From positions 68,751,362-68,815,361 of the forward strand of contig NC_065535.1 in assembly GCF_932294415.1 (NCBI RefSeq): a DNA stretch of 64,000 nt, written 5' to 3'. The stretch comes from Quercus robur (Eukaryota > Streptophyta > Magnoliopsida > Fagales > Fagaceae). The translations under genes were made by a program, and so were the position numbers. The notes below the pieces were generated by a model. It ran no database searches and had not been told where the DNA came from. It saw only the letters and a program-made list of their open reading frames with translations. Each line of letters starts with the position of its first letter. Position 1 is the stretch's first letter. Positions 22,753 to 34,237 of this stretch are shown here, piece after piece.

Positions 22753-25700
22753 ATGGGAGACTCTGCTTGTCTCATGCAACCATTCTCTTACACTGCTGGC
22801 ATTCCCAATGAAGCTAATGAGGTCTGTTCATTAAGCTTCACTATTCATTTGAGTACTTTTTTTTTTTTGTTTTGTTTTTCGAACTTGTATTATATATTGG
22901 GTGCTTGCAATTCAAAGATTTTATCTTGCATTATTTTCACAATGAGGCTGCTGAAGATTTTTGCTTTGCTTTTCTTGTTTCTCTGGAAAAAATTTTGGTT
23001 GCTGAGAAACTGAGGAAAAGAATGGAGCTAGAAATTGCATGTTATGCACTATTTCTGCATTTACTAATTGAATTACCCTTACCTGAAAGTTTTAGTTATA
23101 ATTGTATGATGTTCAACTGGCTACTTACTAGCTTTCTCACTAAATTAAAACTGAGAAGAAGTACATTTGTTTTCCAGCAAATTCTTCACCTTTCCACTGA
23201 CATGGTTTCATTAATATCAAATCTTTTGTAATTGCTCAAAATTATTATAGTTAAGTTTCAGATGGCTCTAAGAAACATTGCTTGCTTCAGGGAAACCCCG
23301 TACACGCTCTGGGGCAGTCGATCTCATTTGGGAGATTCATGTCAGAGTCCTTAGCTTGGGAGAAGTGGTCAAGCTTCTCCCACAACCGCTATGTTGAAGA
23401 AGCCGAAAGGTATGCCCGGCCTGGCTCAGTAGCTCAGAAGAAAGCTTTCTTTGAAGCTCATTACAAAAAAATTGCTGCTCAAAAGGCAGCAGCCTTGCTT
23501 GAACAAGCAAATGCTGCATCAAATAATGCCCCAAAACCAGCTGAAGAAGATTTTGTTAACAATGTTAGTACCGATGATTCGCAGACGACAAGTTCAAAAT
23601 CCGACGAGGTTGTCAACCAACAACATGATGTCAAGGCCCCACATAGTGGGGCATATTCCATTGTTAATGACAATAAATATAGTTCAAATGCTGAGATAGA
23701 TAAATTTGAAAGAAATATTGTGGATGTAGCTGCTCCGGAACCCAAAAACCAAGCTTTTGTGAAGAATTCTTTCGAAGTTGAACAATCAAACCACCTAGAT
23801 GATGCTGATAATCACACGGTAACTGAAACGGAGCTTGGGGGAACACCCCAAATGGAGAAACCTCTATTGAAGGTAAACACTATTGATTTACGTCCATGAC
23901 TTTTGGTTTTGAATTTGAGGTCATAGTGCTGACCTGATTGTTATTGCAATAGAGTTCCAAATCAAATCAAGATTCTTTGGCATCAATGAGCAAGAAGAAA
24001 CCATCACTTTCTTCCTCGAAGCCGTTGATTCATAATAGAGCATCTAAGCTCCCATCTTCACCTGCCAAACACACTGTTCCAATCTTTCCCAAGAAGGATT
24101 ATAATGCCACTCCAATGAACCAGAAGCCTGCAACAGACTGTACAGATAGGAAGAGATCAACTCCAAAATCAATTCATAAGTCAGTCAATTTCACTCCTAT
24201 TAGAGAACTTAATAGATTCACTTCAACAGTTATGCGGAAGATTGAAAGTTCAAGAGTTGGTGCTAGTTCTTCTAAGGCATCTAAGGATTGCTCAACTCCT
24301 TTGAGGACCCCAACTATGGTGCTTTCTTATTTCCCTGCACTTGGCCAGTTGGCCTCTCAATTAAATTGACCATTTTCTTTCACTGAATGAACTACTAACT
24401 TTGCACTAAGATGAGTTCATCTTCAAACTGCAGGTATCTAAAAATGACATAGAAAAGCAATCTTCAGCTACCCCTTGGTCAGAGAAGAGAAGGTAACAGA
24501 AATGAGTAGAATCAGAAAATAATTATTTAAATAAATAAATTGAAATGTTATAGACCTTCCAAATGATTATGCATTTGTTTAAAACTTTGAGCTCCTGTAA
24601 ATAAATACTACGACATCTATAAATCACAGGGCCAGAACACCAATCCATCCCTCAGCCTCCGGAAGTAAATCAGTCGGCCAAAGATGGCGCTTGCTCCCTT
24701 CTGAGTAAGAATATTTCACTTAGAGAAATTGTTTGCATTTGTTTACTACATAGAGAATTTATGATGCTAGGGACAGTAGAGCATGGAAATAGGGTTAAAT
24801 AGAGCTGATATCGTTAAACTAGGGATAGTATGAAAAAGAAGAGAATTACTAGCATCAGCATATCAAATCCCATTCCACTGCTAATGGAACTCATGGAAAT
24901 GAGTAAGAACCTATCTTAAGACTAAACAGAGAAAAAAATACTAAAGAAAATTTTCATAATTTTTGTCAAGAAGACCAAGTCAAACATTTAGTTAATTAAT
25001 ATTTGATGTGGACCATATCATTTTTTAACATCAAGGAGTTAGAGGCCCTTTAAGTTCTTCTGATAATAATTTTTTTTAATGCCAGTTGTTCCAAATATTT
25101 GAGTGCATGCAGAAACAAAATGCAGTCCCCAAATTTATCCACCCCTTTCAGCTTTAGGACAGAAGAAAGAGCCGAAAGAAGAAAGAAGGCAAGGGTTGAT
25201 CTTGGTGCTTTCAGATTTTTATATAATGAACTTTATTTTGTGGACTACAGATATGTATCTTAATCATTTGTATAACGCTGCTGTTTCTCCTTGGTTGCTT
25301 TCAGAAGCTAGAAGAGAAATTCAATGCTAATGAGGCACAAAAGGTGCAACTGCAAACGACACTCAAGGTTATTATCTCATTACCAAGCTTCATTTGAATC
25401 CAGATATGTTTTATATGAGTTACCTAAGCTTACCGTTATGTAAACTAGAATGCCATACAGCTTCATGGGTCTAAATGGAAAATTATGGCAGTCTTTGCAT
25501 TACATTGTCAGTAAAAACTAAATTTAGTTGGAATAACTTGGCTCAATCAATGACATTGAATCCATGACCATTTGTGCAGGAGAAAGCAGAAACAGAAATT
25601 AGAAAATTGCGCCAAACCCTTTGCTTCAAAGCCAGGCCACTGCCTAATTTTTACAAGGAAAGGAAAGAGCCAAAGGACGAGATAAAGAAGGTATCTTTAA

Positions 25701-26382
25701 TCTTTGTTACCTTACTAGGCTATCTGGTATAATTAAACAGAGCTGCTGCAGCAATTATAGTGGCTCAATCGTTTACAGAGCTCCGGATAATACCTGCAAT
25801 AAGTACTCACGACAGATCACAAAGCAACCAGAAATACATCAACTTAATGCAGCAGCTAGGAAATATCAATTTAAGAACATATGGCTTTATCAAAAGTTAT
25901 TCTATGGTTGAGGAAGTGCGATCATTGACTTCCTCATCACATCATGATGGGTAAGATGTGCAGGTTCTCCAAGCACAGCTGCTGTGCAAAAGTTACAGCT
26001 CATCTCCAACAATAGCTCTTGCAAAAATAACTTATTTCATAGTTCATCTTTCAAATTTTTCATATATACAGAAATTCTGCCTAAATGCCATTCTAAGTGA
26101 TGTCATTTTAGTCTATGAAAATTTTGATTAATTTAGCATATTTTCCACCCTTCTTTCTTGCAGGTTCCAGCAACACATCCTCAGTCACCCATGTTAGGTA
26201 GAAAGCCCACTCGCATCATAGTAGAGAGGCCTTCTATCAAAAGAAGTGGCTCCAAGCATGTCCAGGGAAAGGATAGTCAAACCCCGACTCATTCTCTTAC
26301 TTCACAATTTGTAGTGGATAATCCTGAGAATACATCTCCAAATATTCAGATGGATAGCCAGAACTACAAATATTACAAATAG
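22753..26382 (+). CDS. WVD2-like / TPX2-family microtubule-associated protein, 9 coding exons, 548 aa
   Basis: Coding exons are 22753-22821, 23291-23872, 23953-24318, 24434-24492, 24630-24704, 25086-25188, 25305-25367, 25580-25690 and 26164-26382. The frame closes at 548 residues. Family members bind and bundle cortical microtubules and shape anisotropic cell growth. The N-terminal part has the segment SLAWEKWSSFSHNRYVEEAERY seen in WVD2-like 7-type proteins. The C-terminal third carries the TPX2 region (FSFRTEERAERRKK then KLEEKFNANEAQKVQLQ and EIRKLRQTLCFKARPLP). The intron between 25188 and 25305 starts with GC rather than GT (AAG|GCAAGG), a known minor donor class. This keeps the frame through RRKK-KLEEK. 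Other introns are GT-AG. Annotation that forbids GC donors would break this gene in the middle of its key domain. Confidence 0.9.
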
Positions 26383-27099
26383 ACATGGAGAGAAGAATAT
26401 CATTGAACAATGTCCAATATTATTCAGTAATGCCACTGTTGCTTAAAGCTTCAAGCGACTTTCAGACTTGCATGGGGATTCTGGATACCAAAAGGAAATT
26501 GCCAACAATATGGGACCATTTGTGTAGAGTAAATTCCAATATTTATGCAAAGTTTCTTTCTAGAATTAGTACTTGGTAGACATTTATATTGTAAAATACT
26601 TTCCTTCGTCTGTACCAAATACTTAAACTATATGCATTGTGTACCTTATGAAGCCCACCTGCCATGTGGAGTTGTGAGATGAATTTAGAAAAGGGTTTCA
26701 TATTATGAATATTTAGACTTGTCGTATAGAAAAATCAAATTTGCTAGGATTTTGAGGGAACTAAAGTGGAATTCATAAGCCCTTGACAACTAGAAAATTT
26801 CAAATATATAGCCAACAACACTGTAACTGAAGAGTGGCATGCTGTGTACATATCTTAGGCACGTGTGCAGAGTGTGTTTATACCCAAGTTTTTTTGGGGA
26901 GATAAACAACAATCATTATTATCATATTAATATATCAATTAATCACACTTTGTGAATACCATTGCCTGATATGGATTTTAACCACTCTCACTTACAAACT
27001 TACCCTTGCAAGCCACTCTAATCTCTTCAACTATGAAAGGGAAAGTAGACAACTATCATTCACCATGCCATAACCCACAGTCAGCTCTAATACCACTTA
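26383..27099. other. 3' UTR of the WVD2-like gene and intergenic sequence
   Basis: No further gene is supported. Short reading frames here lack protein-like character. Confidence 0.5.
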
Positions 27100-27550
27100 T
27101 GGTGGAGATAAACACCTTCGAGAATTTTCAAGTGAGACCTTGATATAAGGTATTATACACCACTTTTACCCTAAAGCTTGAGCATATATGGGTTTGAAAA
27201 TTAATTTTTATATCACTCTTGTGACTAAACCTAATCTAGGACTTAAATTAGTCACACTCTCATGTGTATACACCAATATGTTCTTCTTTCTCCCCTCTCC
27301 TTCCCATTATTGTGAGTGACCATGAGGAGAACGACAGGGGGAGATTGAATCAATGATGATCACTTCATGAGCCATGATCTTTGACCACTTGTGCTACCCT
27401 TGGAGTTTTATATCCAAGTTACTACTTGAGTTTCAAAGTGAGCACCTGTTCATTTATTTTTAAAGTTTGTAGCATCCTGAAACACACAATATAAGTTCAT
27501 TACATTAGGCCCAAGGTCTATGCAAGTTCCCCTTAGGCCTTAGCCCAACA
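27100..27550 (-). mobile_element. Fossil LTR-retrotransposon end (LTR plus primer-binding-like site)
   Basis: On the minus strand a segment starts TGTTGGGCTAAGGCC (near 27549) and runs to a sequence like TGGTATTAGAGC (near 27093-27107). The latter resembles the initiator-methionine tRNA primer site usual just after a 5' LTR. The layout suggests a Copia-type LTR and the first part of its leader. No coding domain or partner LTR is recognisable, so it is an old fragment. Its far boundary is unclear. Confidence 0.4.
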
Positions 27551-28717
27551 GAGTCCCTAACACAAAGTCCACGCGTTATTTGCAATTGCTTCTGTAATCT
27601 GAAGGCAATAATTTAAATTGAAGAAAGTACTCTGGTAGTGAAATCAATTTATTTACACCTTCACACAGTTGAAGTAACAGAAATGAACCAAGTATATCTG
27701 ACAATTTGGAAATGAATGTCACCTAAGTAAGAAAATAAACAATGATTCATTTGCTTTTGATTAAGTACATTAAATCTTGATCAAGTTTGGGACCTCAAGT
27801 TCAGTTTGCCATTCACCATGAAGAATGCAGCAGCCTTTTTAATGAACTTGAAACTATGCTACATAGCCTAGCAAGCAACAGATTTCTATGGCAATCCACT
27901 AGCACCAACGAACAAATACCACATTTTTATCATTATATCATGTTTGGGGGAGAAGTAACAACATATTTCTTGGTGCATAATCAAGCTTGGCTTATTCAGT
28001 ATGCATTTTAGGTAGTTACAGGTTGATTCTACAGTGGGATCGCTGTGTGAACACAGTAAAAGAGGATAAGAATTCCACAACAGAGCTTGTTTAATGATGC
28101 ACCCATCTCCATAATTGGAACCAAGAAGAAGAATGAAACTCTGAATGAAGTACTCAGATAATTAGAAATTTAGAATAATAGAAACCAGATTCTTTTCCAC
28201 ATTTTGGATGATGAATAAAAGGGCCTTTCAACATAAACATATCTATACTGCCAAGCTACCTTTTTAGAGGAAAATAAAATAGAGAAACATTTAAATTGTT
28301 ACGTACACCTCAACTGTGCCTGCCTTTCGTTTGCTCAAGGGAAGCCATCAATTTTGGTGAATGCTAGCATGAAGAGTCACCATTTCTGATTGCAAATGGT
28401 CATCTGCAGCATCGGACAAACTGATCTACAACGTTGAGTACCCGAAAGAAAACAATTCCCTTATTCATAAAAGAGGAAAAAAAACCCGGGGGAGGATAGA
28501 AATGAAAGAAGGTATACAGGACCATTTTGTACAATATTCACATAGTTCAGACTGCTCACTCTTTACATAAAATTTTCTTCGAGCAAATTGTTATGCTTAG
28601 TCAAATTTAGCAGCCATAAACAATAAGTAACTGTTACATGTCAGAGATCTCTTTATCAGCTTCGTTGCAGCCAACTTGTAATATTCCCATCTGGAGCCCC
28701 AAAATTTCCTCTGTTAT
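27551..28717. other. Intergenic and FRS 3' UTR
   Basis: The part next to 28717 should be the 3' UTR of the FRS gene on the minus strand. An open frame of about 75 codons at 27787-28011 lacks recognisable features and is not called. Confidence 0.45.
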
Positions 28718-31228
28718 TCAGACTCTTGCATCTTTTGTCCACCTCTTCAGGATGTACTTGGTTGGTAGCAGCTTTATGTTCCTATAATCGAGCACTTTTA
28801 ATGCATGGCTACATAAAACTCCCATAAACTCGAATTTCATACAATTACAGGCAACAGTCTCATCATTGGAATTAAAAGTAACCGTGTACTCGCGTGGTTG
28901 CCCATATATGCTAACTTTGTACTCAAACAATGATTCACTCTCAGTACATTGGTTTACAACAATATTTAAACATGTTTCATATTCTAGCTGGAACAATTCA
29001 AAAATTTTTGGTGTATATATATCTCTTGCCTGCTTCAACATAATTACATCCCCCATTAGTCTTGGCATATGTTGGCTCATATCAAAATTAGCTTCCAATT
29101 CTTTATAGTGCCATTCATTCACCACCTTCCCAAGATGTTTGAAAAATGGAAGCACATCTGAGTCAGACTTTAGATACTTCTTTAAGGTAGCAGTAAAATT
29201 CTCACGCAATAGTGCACCGTATAAGTCAGCACAAAAGTTATGCCTTCCATATACTACAGCCCATTTCTCTCTACATTCAAATATCTCATGCAACCACTCA
29301 TTTTCCCACAGACCATAAACGTCTAGCATAGCCTTCCATCCATTAATAAAATCCTCATCCTCCTCATGTTCAAAAAAGCAACTGCTTAAATCATTAATGA
29401 AAGAACCTGAGCCCACAGACATGTGATTAAGTTGCTTAAGTGCATTTTGGTAAACATGCCATACACACATTCGATGAGGTGTTCCAGGCAATATTAAATC
29501 AATTGCTTCAGTGATTGTTGCATCTTCATCTGTGAGGATGGTCTTTGGCTTCTTCCCAGACATTGCTTCTATGAAAGTTCGAAACAGCCATTTGAAAGAT
29601 TCAACAGTTTCATCGTATAAAAGTGCAGCACCGAAAATCACCATCTGCTTATGATGGTTCATCCCAATGAAAGTTGCAAAAGGTCGGCAATCTCTATATA
29701 ATCTGCAAGTTGTATCAAAGCAAACCACATCACCAAAATCACTGTAGTCCACCACCATCTTTGCGTCAGCCCAAAATACATTAGCTATTTGATCATCAGC
29801 ATCAAGTTGGATAGCATAAAAGAAAGAGGGATTCTTTAATTGTTTGCTTTGAAAATATTGCTGCATCCTTTCCGCTTCTCCTTCTCTCAACTCCCTCATA
29901 CGACGGGAAGGTAGTTTACTTTTATAATCTATGGGGTCATAACCAATATACTCACAATCTCCAATCATCCTATATTGTAACTCACAGGCTGATTTTGGCT
30001 CGATCTTAGAACCATCAACAAAGTTGCCATCAACAGCCTGAGCTACAGCTAGTCTCTTTTGAGATCGTAACATGCGAACTCTACATGCTGCAACAAGCTC
30101 ATGATTGTGCTTTTCTTCAAAGTGAGTGACACGATATTTACCATCAGGCTGACGAGAAATGACCAGTTGTGCCAAACAGCCAATTCTTGTTTCCTTTCGA
30201 GGTCTCTTCACATTCATATCCCGCTTGTCCTTCTGTCTAAAACCTTCTCTAAAACACGTAAACCGTCTAGATGCCACAGCACCATCTATCTTACTTCTAT
30301 TTACATAATCTTTCCGGACACTAAACCCTACCCGTCCAGCATATGTATTGTAAAATTCATAGGCATGATCCTCTGAGTCAAATCCCATCCCAAGTTTTGG
30401 TACCCCATCCATCCCAGAATGACTGGTTGAATCAGCTTCGACTGCTTGAGCAAATTTTAATCTCTTTTGTGAAGGTAACTTATGAGCTGTAGATGGTGTA
30501 ACAAACTCATGATTGTGCTTTGTCTCAAAATGAGTGACACGAAACTTACCATTAGGCTGACGTGCAATAGTCATATGTGCCAAGCAACCAGTTCTTGTTT
30601 CCTGCCGGGATTTCCTCACATTTGAATTATATTTGGTAGGCCGATAACCTTGTCTGTAGCAAGTGTACCTTCTAGAGACAACTGCACCATTTACCCTACT
30701 TTTGTTTACAAAATCTTTTCGAATGCTGAAACCTTCCAGAACAGCATATCTACTGTAACACTTATACGCATCATCTTCTGATTCAAACTCCATGCCAACT
30801 TTTGGTATCACATATACATCATCCTCACTCTTTACAACTACACTGACCCCTGCAGAGATAGCATTTGGGTTCTGACACTCCTGCTCACCAGCAACGTCCA
30901 TCTCAAACTTGCTAACGTTGGAAACCCTTGGGGTCTGACAGTCCTCACCATCAATTTCCTCCTGACTTTTGTCAACAGAAGAAACACTTGGAGTCTCGGA
31001 ATCATGATCATTGTCAATAACTACCTGACTCTTGTCAACAGAAGAAACAGTTGGACTTTGAATCTCACGCTCACCACCAATAACCACCTGACCCTGTTTA
31101 ACAAAGGATTCTTTTGGGCTCTGAGATTCCTGCTCTGTATCAATCACCAATGTGGACGATGTTTGACATTCATTTTTGATATCCTTTTCCTGTGGATGAC
31201 CTGTTATATCAGGCTCACCACTGCCCAT
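28718..31228 (-). CDS. FAR1-related sequence (FRS) protein, 836 aa
   Basis: FRS/FHY3-like proteins are DNA-binding regulators domesticated from Mutator transposases; the founders FHY3 and FAR1 act in phytochrome A signalling. The start is taken at 31228 (MGSGEPD). The upstream in-frame MFFISCC lies before a likely 3' splice site ('ttgtctactgaag', exon from 31233) and would be intron. In order: an acidic N-terminus with about five 21-residue repeats (roughly residues 28-130), two FAR1 DNA-binding domains (about 150-240 and 275-370; GMEFESEDDAY and GMGFDSEDHAY), a transposase-like core (about 490-590; VCFDTTCRLYRD, ILTDEDATI, RMCVWHVYQN) and a SWIM zinc finger near the C-terminus (CNCMKFEFMGVLCSHALKVL). 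The protein stops 20-30 residues after the SWIM finger, shorter than many FRS proteins. An unseen 3' exon is possible. Confidence 0.9.
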   Translation of the reverse strand: MGSGEPDITGHPQEKDIKNECQTSSTLVIDTEQESQSPKESFVKQGQVVIGGEREIQSPTVSSVDKSQVVIDNDHDSETPSVSSVDKSQEEIDGEDCQTPRVSNVSKFEMDVAGEQECQNPNAISAGVSVVVKSEDDVYVIPKVGMEFESEDDAYKCYSRYAVLEGFSIRKDFVNKSRVNGAVVSRRYTCYRQGYRPTKYNSNVRKSRQETRTGCLAHMTIARQPNGKFRVTHFETKHNHEFVTPSTAHKLPSQKRLKFAQAVEADSTSHSGMDGVPKLGMGFDSEDHAYEFYNTYAGRVGFSVRKDYVNRSKIDGAVASRRFTCFREGFRQKDKRDMNVKRPRKETRIGCLAQLVISRQPDGKYRVTHFEEKHNHELVAACRVRMLRSQKRLAVAQAVDGNFVDGSKIEPKSACELQYRMIGDCEYIGYDPIDYKSKLPSRRMRELREGEAERMQQYFQSKQLKNPSFFYAIQLDADDQIANVFWADAKMVVDYSDFGDVVCFDTTCRLYRDCRPFATFIGMNHHKQMVIFGAALLYDETVESFKWLFRTFIEAMSGKKPKTILTDEDATITEAIDLILPGTPHRMCVWHVYQNALKQLNHMSVGSGSFINDLSSCFFEHEEDEDFINGWKAMLDVYGLWENEWLHEIFECREKWAVVYGRHNFCADLYGALLRENFTATLKKYLKSDSDVLPFFKHLGKVVNEWHYKELEANFDMSQHMPRLMGDVIMLKQARDIYTPKIFELFQLEYETCLNIVVNQCTESESLFEYKVSIYGQPREYTVTFNSNDETVACNCMKFEFMGVLCSHALKVLDYRNIKLLPTKYILKRWTKDARV
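30850..31160 (-). repeat. Coding minisatellite, about 63-bp units, in the FRS N-terminus
   Basis: The FRS N-terminus contains successive segments such as IQSPTVSSVDKSQVVI and SETPSVSSVDKSQEEI. The corresponding DNA repeats 'ttgtcaacagaagaaaca' with a period of about 63 bp, giving about five units of which two or three are well conserved. Confidence 0.75.
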
Positions 31229-31232
31229 CTGA

Positions 31233-32200
31233 CCTTCAGTAGACAAGGGGAAAAAATTAATTGAGACAAACATACAGCAGCAACTGATGAAGAACAACCT
31301 TTTATAGTTTTATAATTCATGTTAACACGCAACTCGAAGTTGCATACTGATGTAACACATCAAACATTGAGCATGTCCAGCAGATTCAATAACAGAAGGC
31401 AACAGGAAAACAATCCTCCCCATCCTCCACACCATTAAGTATAAAAAAAAAAGAAGGAAGCTGCATAACATTGTTGCCAATGCTCAACAACAGAACCTTG
31501 TCTTCAACCATGTCCCTCTTCATAGTTGAGCACCAAAATGAGCCTAAAAAAAATCTAAAGCATAGTACAATATCAAAATGAAGATTCTTGAACTCATATT
31601 CTCAACAAAAAACTGCCAAACCAACATAGTATTAGTACCAGCCCATCAATGTTCCATACACTTTCTATGTGAACTTCTAACTGATTCCTAGAACAAAATC
31701 AACATGGGTACATTCTTTTTGGCGTGAAAATCAATATGTGTATGCATGTCTGAGTCTCTGTCAGCGTTCCTAGTTAGCATGCTTATAGCAAATTCTTCAT
31801 ACTATAATATGAGATTAAACAAACCTTCAATAAAATATAGCATCAAACACAATAGGGAAAAAAAAAAGCTATAGCCAATTGGATAAACATTAATGCTCAG
31901 CTGGGTTACTCACTAAATAAATTAAATATATTTCAATATCCTATAAAACCAAAATAAAATAAAGAAACAATTTTTTTTCTTCTCTAAAACATATATTAGT
32001 AGCTGAAAATAATTCACTTGCAGTACCTGAGAGATGAAAGCTGATGGGAATTCGGGGCGACGGCGGCGCAAACTTTATGATGCGGCGGCGGGTTTTTTTC
32101 AACGGTCGAGATTTAGTTTGAGTTTGGTGAATGGTTAGATGTGTTGGGTAGGCAGAGGAATTAGAAGAATTGTAGAGAGAAAAGGGGTTTTCTCGGCGGT
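31233..32200 (-). other. 5' UTR intron and leader exon of the FRS gene
   Basis: On the minus strand a donor 'CTCTCAG|GTACTG' at 32027/32026 and the acceptor at 31234/31233 define a 793-bp intron in the 5' UTR. The leader exon runs from 32027 to perhaps 32200 and includes a GC-rich stretch with CGGCGG words (32055-32092). The transcription start is not fixed. Confidence 0.55.
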
Positions 32201-33116
32201 TCGGTTTGGAGATTTGGGGAAAATAAGAAATGCGAAACTTGGTACTGATCGAACTCGAACCTCACGTGTGTTGTCGTGGCAGTTTGGTAGTGGTTAGCTA
32301 CAAATTGCACCTTATGGCACTGTTTGGAGTTGAGACGATACTGTGTTGCGTACATGCCATGAAATCTTTATTCCAATGGGTCCAATGGGTCCGGTCATTA
32401 CTCACTACTAGGGTTGTAAATGAATTTCGTTTATAAACACTTTTTTTTTTTTTTTTTTAATTGAGAAAGTTAAACAGTTCAAATTTGACTCAATAAAGAG
32501 CTCGTATACGTTTGTTTGTTTTTAAATAAGTAAAATTTGAGACTTAATTTTATATTTATTTGATAAAGGAGCTAAGTCCAAGCAAAATAAATTATTCATG
32601 AATAACCTCATGAACAATAAGGCTTGATAAAAAAAAAAAAAAAAAAAAAACCAAGTCTAGGTTCAATTATGAGATTGGTAATAAGTTTGATAAGAGTTTG
32701 AAAAATAAACTCATTTAATTAATTAGGGATTTGGGACCGCTCATCCAAATCAAATGAGCAATAAAAAAAAATTTTCATATGATATGTATATACAAAATTA
32801 TTTCATATGGTTGGTATGTACTTTCAATTTGTTTCAAGTGAATTTCGCAGATAGATAAATAATCTTCTCCAAAAAGATACATATTCAGTAGACCATTACA
32901 ACAAACTCTTCCAATAAAAACTTCTTTCTTTACCCACTACCTCCCTCTTTCTCTCCAACCGATAACTTTCATGGATTGAAGATTGATCAATCTTTAGCTT
33001 TTTGTTCAAATAACATATTCTTGCTTTAAATCAATATTTTTTGTATTGAATTTGAATTTGTGATATGTTCTCCTTTGAGACTCTCAAATGGCTCAAAAAA
33101 AAAAAATTTTGCCATT
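32201..33116. other. Intergenic, no gene supported
   Basis: AT-rich with A/T runs at 32440-32458 and 32628-32650. Nothing else is recognisable. Confidence 0.45.
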
Positions 33117-33305
33117 TTGGGTCTATTTGAGATCTGCTTATTTTGTTGAAATTAAAAATTTTTTATTGAAAGTATTGTAAATAAAAGTAAAAGTTAGCTG
33201 AAATAGTACAATAGGACCCATGAATAGTACCAAAAAATGCAATGGAGCCCATAAATAGTAGTAAAAATAAGCTGACTTTTTAATTTTTGCCAAACACACT
33301 TAATG
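33117..33305 (+). mobile_element. MITE-like repeat family 1, copy 2
   Basis: This copy has the same 'TGCTTATTTTGTTGAAATTA ... CCCATGAATAGTACC' core as the copy at 11688 and ends in CCAAACACACTTAA. Confidence 0.6.
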
Positions 33306-33871
33306 GCAAATTTTCATGAATGAATTTTTTTTTTCCAAATAATTCATTAAAGTTGTAAAAAAATACTAATATAGTAATTTCTTGTACATGTCAAATAACA
33401 AAATTCTTGCTAATTTTAAAGGTGGCAACCAAATATAAGAAAACAATTATTCTTTGACATATAAGTTTCAAAGACATTTACAATCAAAACAAGTTGAGGT
33501 TCCTTATGTGTTGAAATTAATAAATTTTCATTGTAAAAATATAATTTACTAAATCTAAAATTGTATGGTGTCATATTGTTTAAAAATATTATTCTATTAT
33601 ATGATTATATGATAAATAATAACTTTTGGCAATCAAAATTAAACAACATAACATTATGTATTTTTTTTTATATGGGTCATATTCAAGTTACAGCTCCATA
33701 ATTTTTTATTAAATAAGAACTTACAACAAATTAATAGATGAATTGCATTGCGTTGTTATACCATCCAAGCTTGCAAAATATAATTTTGTGATTTTTTTTA
33801 GCAGAATAATTTTGTGAATTAGATGCTATCAAATTTGATTTACATATGTTAAGAACAAAGAGAATATATAA

Positions 33872-33902
<31 letters not shown>

Positions 33903-34050
33903 TAATCTAATGGTAGAATTATGAAAATATTAATTTACTAAGAAAAAAATTATAGAGTTATGTATCATAGTAAAGAGTTAGAGTAGGTGTAATCTTATCC
34001 TAATCTATTTTAACTCTTTACAGTAAGTGTAATCTTAACCTAATCTATAT
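33306..34050. other. Intergenic, no gene supported
   Basis: Very AT-rich. Two phrases 'gtgtaatctta.cctaatctat' at about 33986 and 34026 form a short direct repeat. No gene is visible. Confidence 0.4.
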
Positions 34051-34059
34051 TTATATTAA

Positions 34060-34228
34060 AAGAGATGCTACGTCTATAATATTTTCACAACAAATTATAG
34101 GTGGTTAGTTGTTATTGATTCAAATTTGAACCTAATACTAAGATTACTTTTTTGCCTTAACAATAATAACCAGTAACAACCTGCTACTTATAATTTGTTG
34201 TAAAAATATTGTGAACATATCATTTCTC
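34060..34228. mobile_element. MITE of 169 bp with 9-bp target duplication
   Basis: Inverted arms contain 'ATATTTTCACAACAAATTATA' on the left and its near complement on the right. The 9-mer TTATATTAA flanks both ends (34051-34059 and 34229-34237). The duplication length fits a Mutator-type MITE; an 8-bp reading would fit hAT. Confidence 0.75.
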
Positions 34229-34237
34229 TTATATTAA

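Noticed and set aside
27787-28011. 74-codon plus-strand frame between the WVD2-like and FRS genes
   Set aside because: No recognisable motif, no splice or promoter context, and AT-rich composition; probably chance.
31229-31297. Upstream in-frame ATG extending the FRS protein by 23 residues
   Set aside because: The extra residues (MFFISCC...) precede a good 3' splice site and read like intron; a matching donor and leader exon exist upstream.
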